NCBI GenBank assembly: GCA_035578905.1 | Contig: JAQJVL010000004.1 | Coordinates: 7,182,175 to 7,246,174 of the forward strand | DNA: 64,000 nucleotides | Origin: Stictocephala bisonia | Lineage: Eukaryota > Arthropoda > Insecta > Hemiptera > Membracidae | Reading direction: 5' to 3' | In this document: piece after piece, positions 13,660 to 25,993 of the stretch | Numbering within the stretch: position 1 is the first letter of the stretch | How the letters are laid out: every line of letters starts with the position of its first letter | Position numbers and translations under genes: made by a program | The notes under the pieces: generated by a model | Database searches by the model: none | What the model was told of the DNA's origin: nothing | The model's input: the letters and a program-made list of their open reading frames with translations, nothing else

Positions 13660-14539
13660 GAACACACAAGGGCAATAGGATACATTTCCTTGAAATAGGC
13701 TAGCTACATTTGTTATCTTTAATTTTGATTCAATGAACGTTTATTACTGACTCAATTGATGCTCATAATTTTAAATTATGGGCTCTATAAATTATGCGAT
13801 GGATATCAATCAATGTAAATCGACTTAACCACTTTGGCAATGCGGACGTATTATTTTTCAAAATAGACCCACATTTTTTAGGAGAGAAGACCAAATTATT
13901 TTTGTTTCATGATTTTATTCAACACGATATTCTTTTATCAGGGTCGAAAAGAAGGAAATAGAGGTCGCATTTAATAGTGCGCGAAATGTGTGCCAAGTTA
14001 GTGTACCGATTAGTTATTTCTCCATTTTGCCAGACATGGAAGGTCCAGCACCTTGTCAGTTTCTTCCTAATTGTCCACAAATATTCAAGGATGATAAATG
14101 TAAAAATCATTACTTCAGATTTATAAAGATGTACATTAGTTGTAATCAGTTTGTAACTGGCTCGGAGGCGTTCCCTGCGGCAATAAGAAAGCGACATCCG
14201 TTTCTTTTTCTCTGTGCTGGGGTACATTGAAGCGTCCTTATATATAAATGGTTATACTCATCTTTGGTTCATTTTCTCTGATCGCTAAATCAGATAAATG
14301 GAATTGATAAATCAAAAACTTGCCAGCCTTGTATAGAGTGAGTAGTATGACCTGTCGTGTGTTGTACTGGTTCATTTATACTATAAAAGTAGTATAACCT
14401 TATACACAATACCTATCTTAAAATATGTAAGATGTTACATATTATTAATTACACGTATTATTAAGCGTGGGTTGCACAGAAGAAAGAAGTAGCAAAAAAA
14501 GGTGTGCAGGGTCTCTAAAACGAAATAGTGGGAAACACC
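13660..14539. other. AT-rich DNA, no gene seen
   Basis: Opposite-strand frames of 80 and 102 codons at 13.92-14.23 kb overlap each other and have no motif I recognise. Confidence 0.5.
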
Positions 14540-14960
14540 TTAAGAGTCCGCAGAGGCTGTCGGCCATGTTGGTTTTAATCCCTTAAGAACAATGTTATTT
14601 GCGAATCCATACTTTTTTAGTTATTTACTGGCCAAAAGTTGCATATTTTATACGTTATTATATCTGCGCATTGGATTTCCTTTGGATATTTTGAATACAT
14701 TCGCCTAGTTTTAGAAAATAGGTGAAAACAAATACTACAAACTCAAATTTTTGTATGTTTTTTCTACAAAACTAATCAGGAATTTGCAATACAATTCAAA
14801 CGCTCAAACTCATTCTTGATTAATTGCAATTTGTTTCGAAAAATCCGTTTAAAAATAACTGTTTAGTTTGGATACGCGTGATCGAATGTCCGGTTCGAAA
14901 ATAACGTTGTTCTTATGGGATTAAAACCAACATGGCCGACATCCTCTGCAGTCTCTTTAA
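14540..14960. mobile_element. TTAA-flanked MITE, copy 2 (421 bp)
   Basis: Same family as 4301-4734. TTAA at 14540-14543 is followed by GAGTCCGCAGAGGCTGTCGG. The right end reads CCTCTGCAGTCTCTTTAA (14943-14960). The inverted repeats match over about 60 bp, including GGCCATGTTGGTTTTAATCC on both arms. The interior shares ATTGGATTTCCTTTGGATAT and TCCGGTTCGAAAATAACG with copy 1. No coding capacity. Confidence 0.87.
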
Positions 14961-17199
14961 GTTCTTTGGTAAATAGTTAACCATAAATAATATAAAAACA
15001 AGAATTAGTCCCTCTCACTCGTGCTCACTGACACAAATTATAAACCTCTTCCCGACTTTGAAACGTGAAAGGTTGGGACTTGTGCCTCAAAGACGAATTT
15101 TTCGTTTGGAAACTTTAAATTCAAAGGAGCCTTAAACCTCTTATTATTGAAAATGTAAATATTTAATACTAACTATCCCACAAGTTTATTAGTTTACGAT
15201 TATTATAACAGTTAAAACGAACTATCAAAATGTTTACAAATGAATTCCCTAGTAGATTTTTCTTCCTTTCTAACGTTGGGGGAAGTCGTCAAGTCACAGT
15301 GCTGTATTGCATGTTAGTTGCATTGCTCTCGATGAACATAAGTTTAATGCAGCCTTTAAATTGGGGCAGCCTTTAAAAAACCTTAGCAGTCCCCTAAATT
15401 GGGGTTTAGTGAAAGTATCCTTAGATCCCAATATATGTACTTCCAGAGTTTTGCAAAATGAAAATGTATGTGGCAAAATGGATGAAGGTTTTTGAAAAAA
15501 ACCCCTTATTGTTACAGTGTAATAAAATGGGATATCAAAAGTTTTCTTATTGTCAAGGACTATGAGTAAATGAATTAGATGCGTTGTGGTGCGCAGATTC
15601 GCAACTAAACGAGGATTTTGTAAGTTCTGTAATAAAAACCGCAATACTCTAACGTCAATTGCCTATAACCGTTGTCATGATGTTAACAACGTGAGGAAAT
15701 GCATTGATTAGATGGTTAGGGAAACACAAATCACCCAGCAGTCATTGCACCTGGGGATTGTCGGAGCACCGTGGTCGTACGAGTTAGGGGTGGAGAAGGA
15801 CTTTTCTGAGCAGCAAATTTATTGCATCTTTGCCCTCCTGCACCTTAGGTTCGGTTGGCAACAATTTTTCATGGTGAATGAATATACGTTTTATTAAAAG
15901 GGAAGTTATAACTTTAAAGTGCTCTCTTACTAAATACCTTCAATAATTATAAATAAATCTAAAAATTTAGTTATTAAATTTATAATTTAAACAAAAATCA
16001 ATTTACTAAGTGAAACAACTAATACCAAAGACAGCATCATTATTAGACAAATATGAAACTGAAGTATATGCTTTAAAACTATTATACTGTAAATAATGAA
16101 TAGAATTTTGTATATCTTTAAAGTTATGGCATCCGTCTTGAATATGCATTTAAACGTCGAAAGGTCTGAAGAGAGCTATGTGTGAGTGTTTGATAAAGGC
16201 TAATCTGAAAACATTGTTGGTATCCTTGCACTCCTAGAAATATACGTTGAAGAACTAGAAAATAGTGTAAGAGGCGATTTCCAAGGATATAGGCTGGTGA
16301 GGCCTTTTGGACACACAGCTTATCGTGTAGAAACGCGCGTGTAGCTTAGTGTTGTAATGCTAATACGTTCATAATGGCATGTTTGAAACAACACTATAGA
16401 ATATAATAAACTACACAATGCCTTATGGTGAGACGTAGAACGTACAGAATTCCAACACCTTGCTTTGTATGTTAGGGACTTAAAAATAGTCATCACAGTC
16501 AAAGGCTTTTCTCATCTGAGGACGAAAATAATAGAAGCCTAACCTTTCTTCTAAAATAGTAAAAACTAATAACTTATTTCTTGTATTTAATCCCAAAGAT
16601 ACAAGTACTTTCTTCTCAACTCGGTGGTTTTGTGGTTATTCCCCAGACTTGTGCCTCTGTTCCTGTGAACAATCTTCAAAACCCCTAACAAAAGGATTGC
16701 TCTTATAGCCTTTCCACATTCACAACACAGGCCTGGATTCAGGTTTTCGTTGTCAGATCTTTACTCGACCTGGATGAAACTTACGAGTACCATTGAAGTG
16801 GGACACCTTAGGTTCGGTGCTGATGTATGTACAAACTTGATTGGAATGACTTTACATCAAGGCTTCAAGATTCATTTCACCTTTAAGAAAGAATTATGAT
16901 CGATTCACGGGCCTTGTTGTGTCCGGAGCTAAGACGTGTGTCCCTAGGGTCACCAGAAAAGAATAACTATTAGGACAGAGCCGAGAATGTTCAATAAAAA
17001 AGAACAATACATCAAGGAGTTAATACAACAAAATATCTAACTCAGCTGGTTGTGTGCTGCACTCTCGAGATACTGCTAGGAAAGAGAAGTGGTTAGTTAC
17101 TGATGAAAACGTAAATTTATCTACAGCATCAAGCAGGTAAGGTCCTTACTCAGGTAACTCTCTACTGGTAAGCCTCTGGGTAAACGCGTTGGTCTTTAT
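14961..17199. other. AT-rich DNA, possibly the 5' part of a decayed LINE
   Basis: No intact frame with a recognisable domain. The stretch from about 16600 is GC-richer and leads directly into the RT remnant at 17.2 kb, so it may be eroded upstream sequence of that LINE, but I could not identify an endonuclease motif. Confidence 0.4.
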
Positions 17200-17740
17200 C
17201 CGAGACGTATTAATGTCACAGCTCTGCCAGTTGGGAAGGCAGTCAGACTGGATGAAATATTAACGGAAATTCTTAAACACGCTGTTACTACTGTGAAACA
17301 TTGGCTTCTGACAGTCTTTAATGCCATTTTCTCAAGTGGTGGATTACCCAAAGCTTGTAAAAGTTATACATTGATAGCCGTTTAGAAGTTAATCTAAAGA
17401 ACCAGGAGCCGAAATCTACCGCCCCAAGATCTTTTAAATCCGCTAGAAGTTTCTGGAAAGTCTGATTTTCTACAGAATCTCACCTATTTTTAATGACAGC
17501 ACACCTGTTGAACAAACTGGGATCAGACCTGGTCGAAATTGTACTTTAGGACCAGGTAATTTCTTTGACATATTTCATTGAGAGTGGGTTTGAAAATAAA
17601 ACATCAACAGCATTTTTGTAGATATTTCAGCAGCCCATGACACAGTCTTGAGGAAACCCTATTCCTTAAATTTGACAACCTTAATCCTTGTCCTCAACTA
17701 TTATTATTTCTGAATTCCACACTCAGCAACAGGTTAATTA
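17200..17740 (+). pseudogene. Decayed non-LTR retrotransposon reverse transcriptase fragment
   Basis: With stops and frameshifts between blocks, the plus strand retains RT-like pieces. These are GLPKAC (about 17342), IRPGRNCT (about 17522), IESGFEN (about 17578) and FVDISAAHDTVLRK (17615-17656). The last corresponds to the first catalytic-Asp block of jockey/CR1-like RTs, in which FxDxSxAfDTVW is typical. Downstream, the GSVLSPLL and FADD blocks are not found, so the copy is truncated at or before 17740. It is non-functional. The clade assignment is inference. Confidence 0.75.
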
Positions 17741-18579
17741 AAGTTTATCTGTGTTTCTAAAAATATATCTGAGGCATCTTAAGTGACGGAATTTCGACAT
17801 GAGTGGAACATGTCGAGTCGCTTTCTTACAGGTGTGGCAAGATGCAACTAGTAGAAATATAAGGTGGGAATAAATAGGAGATAAATATTTAAACACCAAG
17901 ACACAAACTTTTTGTACTATGTATTTTATTTGGATGTTACATTTCCGATCTGAGTTTCTGTTTTTCTTTTCTCCCCCTTTATTTTGGTAGCTCGCAAAGC
18001 CATACAGTGGCACTCTGTACCATGTGGCCTTCAATAATAAAAATATATTATAAACAAAATTACATTTCCACTCAGCACTCATTAACTCATATTGGGAGAT
18101 TGAATATTAGTTTGTAAAAAATGTTTCCTTTGGCTACAAAGGATATTATTAATTTCAGTACAATATAAGTTGATACCTAATGTTCTTAATTCAGTATTAG
18201 GAAATATGATTCAGGATTATTGAGAAGAAATATGAAAAGAATTCTTAGCCGCCTGAAAGAATATCATTAACAAATTATTAGCAGCAGAGCATAAAACGAC
18301 CAATTTCCTCAGCAGTACAATCGGCCTTTATAACCTCGGATTCGGGAAGTGAAACAGTAAACACTACTCGAGTTTATGTCGCTTGCGGTGTTTTTATTCG
18401 TTTTTTGTTCTGGGGCTGTGTCAAGCATTCATTAATTTACTTTATTGTATGAAATTTGTATTCAAAGTTTAACTTATTAATATTTAGTTGTAAGTTTTAA
18501 GCCAAAGGGAATTGGCCATATGTCCGCATGAAAACGATTCCAATGTATCGTTCCTATAAAAATTACGGAAATAAGCCCT
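17741..18579. other. AT-rich DNA, no gene seen
   Basis: A 114-codon minus-strand frame at 17738-18082 has no recognisable domain and no supporting signals. Confidence 0.5.
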
Positions 18580-19490
18580 CTTGAAAACTGTGTAAGTATA
18601 GCGTCTCTAATAGGAAGAACGGAAGGATGTACTCCACCTCTCGGAAACGATAGAAGTATGGTGCAACTTGGAAACACATAATTACTGCATTTCTTACAAA
18701 CGAAGGAAATTTCCTACATCTTGAAAACGACGAAAGTACCCCCCCATCGTGAAAACAACAAAAGTGCCGCGTTTTTTAAAACCGAAGGACGTAGACTACC
18801 ACTGTACGTTTATGGGTGGGCGGTGTGTCAATACCACCGTACTGGTATGGTACAACTTCAAAAAGTTATGGGTGGGTGGTATTGACCTGCCCGCCTTCCT
18901 ATACGCGTACAGTGGTGTTGACCCATTCACCAACCCATACACGTATGGAGGTATTGACCCACTCGCCCTCTTATACACTTATGGAGGTAATGATCCACTC
19001 GCCCACTTATACACGTACGTGTTTGGCACCTCTTGAAAACAACGTAGTACCACACCTCTTCTAAAGGACAGAAATATCTTACCTCTAGAAAATAGTTTTA
19101 AGTACTGCACCTCTTCCAACTGACGGAAGTATCTCACTTCGTGAGAACCGCAACTCTTGAAAACGACTTAAGTGGTGAACCTCTAAAAAACGAAGGAAAT
19201 GCCAAGCTCAAGAAAATGGCGTAAGTACCGCACCTTTTCACAACAAAGGAAACCTCGTAACCCTTTGAAAAAGTTGGACGATTGTAAGTACCGCACCACC
19301 AAAGAATGACGAAAGTAGAACATCTCTTGAAAACGATGTGAATAGCGTAGCTCTTGAAAATGGAGAAAATACCCCACCTCTCCTTTATAAAAGGGTGGAA
19401 GGACCTCACCTCTTGAAAACGATATTAGTATTGTACCTCTTGAAAACTACGTAAGTACCATACGTCTTGAAAACGATGTCTTCCAGTACC
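18580..19490. repeat. Decayed 27-bp minisatellite with an embedded ~36-bp repeat
   Basis: Degenerate units of about 27 bp carry CCTCTTGAAAACGA and GTAAGTACCGCA and run through most of the interval (clear at 19340-19475). From about 18800 to 19020 they are replaced by units with TATGGAGGTATTGACCCACT and CGCC..TTATACAC (about 36 bp). That second sequence is also found in inverted form inside the foldback element at 38.3 kb (TGTATGGGTGGG, GAGTCAATACC). Confidence 0.75.
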
Positions 19491-20093
19491 AGTTTAGATT
19501 AAATCTGAGTCCTAAAAATGCTGATGATGATAAATAATTAAGGAATTTGTTTTCCATTTGAATGATTATAATTCTGCGTAGTTGTCACATTGAACTGTTG
19601 GAAACTTATCTTTTCGATATTTAACATTTATTAGTAGTCTTTAAACCGTCAAATTTAAATAACCCTGCATTTATATTTCACCAATCTAATTTAAACAACC
19701 GGTTTAAAATGCAAAACCACACGTCTTCTAACAAATAAAACGAGTCAAACCCTTTAGATAGGTCACAAATGACTGCTTGCGCAAACTTGCAGGCTAAATT
19801 TGCAATATTTCGCACTCTGAATTTGTGATGGTTATTTTTTTAAATTCTGATTTATCATCATAATGGAAAAAAGAAGAATATGCCTGCAAATATTCTTCTC
19901 AAAAACTTTGGAAGAAGGGTAACATAGAAACAAGACGATATTTATCTGGGTTAGTATATCACTCTTTTTTTAGAATTGGGTGGCTTCTGCATCTGCATAT
20001 TTTGATAGATATGAAAGGTGGCCTCGACCAATTTATTTGGATTTATTAACATGAAACGAGATCTAGAAAATATGATATAGGCACGTTTATTTT
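19491..20093. other. AT-rich DNA, no gene seen
   Basis: Nothing supportable on either strand. Confidence 0.5.
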
Positions 20094-21330
20094 GATCAAG
20101 TTGACAAGTACATCATTCTAGTCCGGTCCAAACTGTTCTTTTATCAAGTTGACAAGTATATCATTCTAGTCTGGTCCAAACTGTTCTTTCATCAAGTTGA
20201 CAAGTATATCATTCTAGTCCGGTCCAAACTGTTCTTTTATCAAGTTCACAAGTATATCATTCTAGTCTGGTCCAAACTGCTCTTTCATCAAGTTGACAAG
20301 TACATCATTCTAGTCCGGTCCAAACTGTTCTTTTATCAAGTTGACAAGTACATCATTCTAGTCCGGTGCAAACTATTCTTTCATCAAGTTGACAAGTATA
20401 TCATTCTAGTCCGGTCCAAACTGTTCTTTTATCAAGTTCACAAGTATATCATTCTAGTCCGGTCCAAACTGTTCTTTCATCAAGTTCACAAGTATATTAT
20501 TCTTGCCCGGTCCAAACTGTTCTTTCATCAAGTTCACAAGTATATTATTCTAGCCCGGTCCAAACTGTTCTTTCATCAAGTTCACAAGTATATCATTCTA
20601 GTCCGGTCCAAACTGTTCTTTTATCAAGTTCACAAGTATATCATTCTAGTCTGGTCCAAATTGTTCTTTCATCAAGTTGACAAGTATATCATTCTAGTCC
20701 GGTCCAAACTGTTCTTTCATCAAGTTCACAAGTATATTATTCTTGCCCGGTCCAAACTGTTCTTTCATCAAGTTCACAATTATATTATTCTTGCCCGGTC
20801 CAAACTGTTCTTTCATCAAGTTCACAAGCATTAGTCTGGTCCAAACGGTTCTTTCATCAAGTTGACAAGTATATCATTCTAGTCCGGTCCAAACTGTTCT
20901 TTCATCAAGTTCACAAGTATATTATTCTTGCCCGGTCCAAACTGTTCTTTCATCAAGTTGACAAGTATATTATTCAAGCCCGGTCCAAACTGTTCTTTCA
21001 TCAAGTTGACAAGTATATTATTCTTGCCCGGTCCAAACTGTTTTTTTATCAAGTTCACAAGTATATTATTCTAGCCCGGTCCAAACTGTTCTTTCATCAA
21101 GTTCACAGGTATATTATTCAAGCCCGGTCCAAACTGTTCTTTCATCAAGTTGACAAGTATATCATTCTAGTCCGGTCCAAACTGTTCTTTCATCAAGTTG
21201 ACAAGTACATCATTCTAGTCCGGTCCAAACTGTTCTTTTATCAATTTCACAAGTACATCATTCTAGTCCGGTCCAAAATGTTCTTTCATCAAGTTGACAA
21301 GTATATTATTCTAGCCCAGTCCAAACTGTT
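20094..21330. repeat. 48-bp satellite, about 26 copies
   Basis: The unit contains ATCAAGTTGACAAGTATATC, then ATTCTAGTCCGGTCCAAACT, then GTTCTTT. Copies begin at 20101, 20149 and so on, every 48 bp. Two diagnostic variants, TTGACAAG/TTCACAAG and CTAGTCCGG/TTGCCCGG, are mixed along the array. There are no unique spacers and no long frame. Confidence 0.96.
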
Positions 21331-21761
21331 ATTTATTTTCATGGTAATTATAGTCCCGAATACATTTCAGGCTTTCACTTACCAAATTACACTTTTGCAC
21401 CAGACCTGTAAGATTTTTTCACGCGTGTGTTGGAAATTTCTTTAACATATAGTTCATTCCCTTCTTTGTTCAAACTTATCGTTTATAAAGTTAGAGATTT
21501 ATTTTCTGAAAATATTTCATTACGCATTAGTAATGACTTTCCCTTCTTTACATTGTGTTCTTTTACTATTGCATCCCAAGATTCTTCATTTTTATTTAGT
21601 ATCGGTACGCCAACACGAAATGTCTCTTCACCAAACTGCATGAGTGTATGATTTGAAACCTACAACTTTGCACAGGTATGTTACTAAAGCACAAATTCAA
21701 GTGCAAGACATAAGGAAGGCTCCAAATTACAGGAGCAGGCAATTATTCACCGACGCAGAGG
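21331..21761. other. AT-rich DNA, no gene seen
   Basis: A 74-codon plus-strand frame (21427-21651) is hydrophobic and low complexity, with no domain I recognise. Confidence 0.45.
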
Positions 21762-21900
21762 AAATTTGGGGTCTGTTTCAGAAGAGGACCCCCACGCTTG
21801 GTTAGGTTAGGTTAGGTTAGGTTAGGTTAGGTTAGGTTAGGTTAGGTTATAGTAAATTTTTCAAGCGTGGGGGTCCTCTTCTGAAACAGACCCGAAATTT
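21762..21900. mobile_element. 39-bp-armed hairpin with (TTAGG)n telomeric repeat in the loop
   Basis: The left arm 21762-21800 (GGGTCTGTTTCAGAAGAGGA, then CCCCCACGCTTG) is the reverse complement of the right arm 21862-21900, with one mismatch in 39 bp. Between them, 21801-21850 is nine perfect GTTAG units plus GTTAT, then a short AT linker. (TTAGG)n is the arthropod telomeric repeat. This could be a MITE-like foldback element carrying telomeric sequence, or a break-repair product. No coding sequence is present. Confidence 0.85.
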
Positions 21901-22382
21901 GTTTGAAAGAATATATGATAAAGTGCTCCAAAAAAATGTGTTACTGGTAATCTACTAAGGATTTCAGGGAGTTCGCCCATGAAATGGCCTAAGTATTGGT
22001 TTTGGTAGTGAATTAACGGGAAAGATCCATTTACTATTTTGTTAAACACTTTATGTAATATTTAAAGGAAGTATTTACATACAAGGAGCCGTGTTGACAA
22101 AAGACTTGGGGTAATCTTGTCGTGATTCCAAGGAAGACTTGTGTTTAAGGTGATCTCGTTCTTAAATACAAAGATGAAGAGAGTGGCTGGGGTAAGAATT
22201 TCCAATGGTGATAGTAAAGGTTAGTAGCTTTAACTAAAAAAGGCCATTAAATCAACTAATTATTGGACACGTTATTAAAGCTATCCTGTTTCACAATGCA
22301 TGGTTAGCTGTATATGTTAGGAAGCAAGATTAGTAAGCGCAACCAACTTGTTGTTAGTGTAGAGCAGTCAAAGAGGAGCACT
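21901..22382. other. Unique DNA, no gene seen
   Basis: No domain-bearing frame or repeat recognised. Confidence 0.45.
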
Positions 22383-23545
22383 AGTCTACAGCCCGCGTAC
22401 ACTGGATGGATACTCAAGGGTGGGAACGCCTGTGTAGAGCCAAGCGTACAATGAATGGATACGTAAGGGTGGGAACGCCTGTGTAGAGCCAAGCGTACAA
22501 TGAATGGATACGCAAGGGTGGGATAACTTGTGTAGAGCTAAGCGTACATTGAATGGATACGTAAGGGTGGGAACACCTGTGTAGAGCCAAGCGTACATTG
22601 AATGGATACGCAAGGGTGGGAACACCTGTGTAGAGCCAAGCGTACAATGGATGGATACGCAAGGCTGGGAACACCTGTGTAGAGCCAAGCGTACAATAGA
22701 TGGATACGTAAGTGTGAGAGCACCTGTAGAGAGCCATGCGTACAATGGATGGATACGTAAGGGTGGGAGCACCTGTAGAGAGTCAAGCGTACAATGGATG
22801 CATACGTAACAGTATGAGCACTTGTAGAGAGCCAAGCGTACAATGGATGGATACGTAAGTGTGAGAGCTCCTGTAGAGAGCCATGCGTACAATGGATGGA
22901 TACGTAAGTGTGAGAGCTCCTGTAGAGAGTCAAGCGTACAATGGATGCATACGTAACAGTAGGAGCACTTGTAGAGAGCCAAGCGTACAATGGATGGATA
23001 CGTAAGTGTGGGAGCACCTGTAGAGAACCAAGCGTACACTGGGTGGATACGTAAGGGTGGGAGCACCTGTAGAGAGCCAAGCGTACACTGGGTGGATACG
23101 TAAGTGTGGGAGCACCTGTAGAGAGCCAAGCGTACACTGGGTGGATACGTAAGGGTGGGAGCACCTGTAGAGAACCAAGCGTACAATGGATGGATACGTA
23201 AGTGTGGGAGCACCTGTAGAGAGCCAAGCGTACACTGGGTGGATACGTAAGGGTGGGAGCACCTGTAGAGAGTCAAGCTTACAATGGATGCATACGTAAC
23301 AGTAGGAGCACTTGTAGAGAGCCAAGCGTACAATGGATGGATACGTAAGTGTGGGAGCACCTGTAGAGAGCCAAGCGTAAACTGGGTGGATACGTAAGGG
23401 TGGGAGCACCTGTGGAGACCCAAGCATACAATGGATGGATACGTAATGGTGGGAGCACCTGTCGACAGCCAAGCGTACATTGTATGGATACGAAAGGGTG
23501 GGAGCACCTGTCGACAGTCATGCGTGCACTGTATTGGTATGTAAG
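22383..23545. repeat. 49-bp satellite, about 24 copies, stop-free on the minus strand
   Basis: The unit contains GTACAATGGATGGATACGTA, then AGTGTGGGAGCACCTGTAGA, then GAGCCAAGC. The period is 49 bp (22446 to 22495; 22985 to 23034). The left third (22383-22720) uses GAACRCCTGTGTAGAGCC and the rest GAGCACCTGTAGAGAGCC. On the minus strand the monomer has no stop codon in any frame, and 49 is 1 modulo 3. Frames therefore run on for up to 373 codons (22386-23507), with overlapping frames of 229, 180 and 107 codons. All three frames are open at once, and the longest opens with GTG, so this reads as a satellite property rather than a gene. Confidence 0.95.
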
Positions 23546-23929
23546 AGCGGGAGAATCTACCTACTAATCAAATCATATCACTGACAGTGCCACTATGTGA
23601 ATAGTTGACGATGGGCTTTCATGTGGCAGAAGTAGTTGTGGATAGATGCAGATCGATAGATGCAGATCGATTCAACAATCTAATCAAGGTGGAGTAGTGT
23701 TCAGTGCTGTAGATCGAGGTTTCTGTTTACCTCGCCATATTTGTCATTCTAATTTCTATATCTGGCACAGCTAAATATCACACCACATTTTGCTTCTGAA
23801 CTAGACAAAAAGGGCTAAAAAAATTGCAAGAACTTATAGAGCAGTTTATTGAAAATTCTATGAAGTTAATCACATAAAAAAAAAACGGAATTATCCTCGA
23901 TGGAACAATGATTGTTAAGAAACTTTAAA
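23546..23929. other. Unique DNA with a small direct repeat
   Basis: GATAGATGCAGATC is repeated in tandem near 23641-23670. Otherwise nothing is recognised. Confidence 0.45.
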
Positions 23930-24610
23930 ATCTAAACACAGTGATTTTAAGAACAAGAATGGTAAAAAACCCAGGACACAAATAGTATATTTGTGGCTAT
24001 AACAAAAGACAAATCTAACTAAATTAACTAGATAGACTACTTAAGAACGAATGAAAAAAAACTCTTAGAATAAGAAAAATCAACACATTAAATTTCTACG
24101 TGACATTCAAAATCAATCTGATACATACCATACTCAGAACCTTTAAAAAAAGAAAACATTAATTTTGTCCCTAACAAACCAGAAAATTGTAGAGAACTTG
24201 GTAAATAAGATGGACACTTTTGAACTTTAGACAACTAACAAGTAAACTTCCACCATTTCAAATTAACAGTAGTAACCCAGATGTTAAAAAACAGATGTAA
24301 TTTAAATAACTTCAAGAAACTTGAAAACAATAAAGCATCAAGAGATGATGGAATCACAGTAGATCATCTAATATCAGCCGACCCCACACTAAAAACTGAA
24401 TTATTGTTCAACCAATAAAACACATCTGGCAAACAGAAAGGATCCCTAATAATACTGTCCCAACTTTTGTTTTGCTGTAGGTGTTCTTTCTCAGGACCTA
24501 CCCTCAATTTTCCCATCCGCGAGTGAGCATTCTTTCCCTGTCTTATATTCCAAAATTGCTGAATTAATGGTAAGATGCATCATTGTATCAAACATAAATA
24601 AATTCATTAA
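23930..24610 (+). pseudogene. Decayed LINE reverse transcriptase fragment, RTE-like
   Basis: Plus-strand pieces in shifting frames read LENNKASRDDGITVDHL (about 24320-24370), IWQTERIP (about 24424-24448) and YSKIAELMVRCIIV (about 24544-24585). The order N-N-K-A-x-x-D-G-I, then I-W-x-T-E-x-I-P, then Y-K-I is the N-terminal part of the RT domain in RTE/CR1-type LINEs (LKNNKAPGEDGI..IWETEKIP). Stops and at least one frameshift separate the blocks, and no catalytic block is seen. The boundaries are approximate; 23930-24310 is included only because of similar base composition and position. Confidence 0.6.
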
Positions 24611-25559
24611 ACTACATGTCTAATTTATTAATGATATAATTCATTAAATATAATACGTTTTAATTTAAAATTAATTCACATCCGTATTGAATATTTTTAC
24701 ATCCGGTATGTTTTCATTTAACTATGTTTACATTTGTCTATTGCATACCACTCTCTCTTCTTGAATTTTTCATGAACATTCATAAACTTGGCATTGAAAT
24801 ATACCTTTTTTTATTAGAATAGAGTTCACTATACTGTCATTTTACCCGAATTAGCTCAATAGTGCTGCATCAACGCGCGTTCTATGTAGTTTGTAAAAAT
24901 AATTGCGATTTCAGGACTATGATGCCAATTTATTATCTAAAATTAGTAAATATAATAATTTTATTGTTTCAAGCTGAAACGTGGTGACTCTTACAGGGTG
25001 TCTGAAAAGTCTGGGTGCGGGTTAATATTTAATAAACCATAGCACATAACATCTATAAACTTTGCTCGGTGTTATATAGCTATATAAAATATTTTTTCTT
25101 TCTATTACCGTGACATGCCTAACATCCGGACGGCCCACAGAAGAAGTAATTCAAATCTCAAATGTAAGCATAGGTCGATGTGCATACCATTTTAAGGGTC
25201 TTAATTAGTAGAACATCATGCTGCAAATTAGACCTCAAAAGGTTAATCCTAAACAAAATGGCGGCGCTCGAAAGTTTTAATACTGATCTTATGTGAAAGT
25301 TCAAGAATTGCTTAATTTAATTAAAACTATATCTGATGAAGCCACAAAACTTCACTCATTATTACTGTACATAAACAACTACATTAAGATGTATTCAGTG
25401 TCCTGCTATTCCTCTAAGGGAACGGTCCACGAGAAGTCAGTAGGAAATATTCAATGTAAGCATAGGTTATTATACACATAATTCTAAAGAGATGGTCAAT
25501 AAAAAAAAGAATGCCGCAAACCACACTTCAAAAGTTTTATCCGTTTCGAAATGGTTTCA
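24611..25559. other. AT-rich DNA with a ~65-bp diverged direct repeat
   Basis: Segments 25131-25200 and 25433-25495 are related (CGGCCCAC / CGGTCCAC, then AATGTAAGCATAGGT in both), spaced about 302 bp. CAGGGTGTCTGAAAAGTC at 25007 resembles the terminal sequence of TIR elements, but I could not find a partner end. Confidence 0.5.
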
Positions 25560-25993
25560 AACCGCCAACGTAGTAGGCTTGTCATTCTGCTACGAGACTT
25601 CGTTGGATTTGGATATACCTGATGAGGACATCGGAGATCATCGTTGGACTTCGGACACCTCTGCGCTCCTTCGGATCTAGCTGTTCCAGTGACTTGGCGC
25701 CGTCAGTTTCACTGCGACCGCTTGCCAGTTCGCTTGTCAGCCTGTCTGCGACCTTCGAGACCTTCTAGTCTTCCGCTCGTGGTGTCGTGCCACGGGTGTT
25801 ATTCCCTGTAGTGGGGATCAGGTAAGTTTGGTGATTCCGTGAGGATGTTTGGTCGCACTCCTCGGCCCACTTCGACTGGGCAGCGGATAGCCGGGTGAGG
25901 ACCAGCTAGCCGCACGGCCTCTTCCCCGATAAGCCTTAGTGCAACAGGCGTCGGCTTAGGGAATCCCTTTCCTTCCCCATTAATGGCCTTACT

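Noticed and set aside
10536..13703. Ladder of 75-codon frames every 112 bp
   Set aside because: They are the same satellite monomer read across two copies. The 112-bp period shifts the frame each time, so they start and stop with the repeat and do not form a gene family.
21801..21850. True chromosome end (telomere)
   Set aside because: Only about nine units, flanked on both sides by unique inverted sequence and many kilobases of further DNA.
22386..23507. 373-codon minus-strand frame as a repeat protein gene
   Set aside because: It opens with GTG, all three frames of that strand are open in the satellite, and the peptide is a cyclic read-out of a 49-bp monomer.
20094..23545. CRISPR-like arrays (48- and 49-bp periods)
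   Set aside because: There are no unique spacers between repeats and no cas genes, and the context is eukaryotic. They are satellites.
24998..25026. CAGGGTGTCTGAAAAGTC as a transposon terminus
   Set aside because: No inverse partner could be found within reach, so no element is called.
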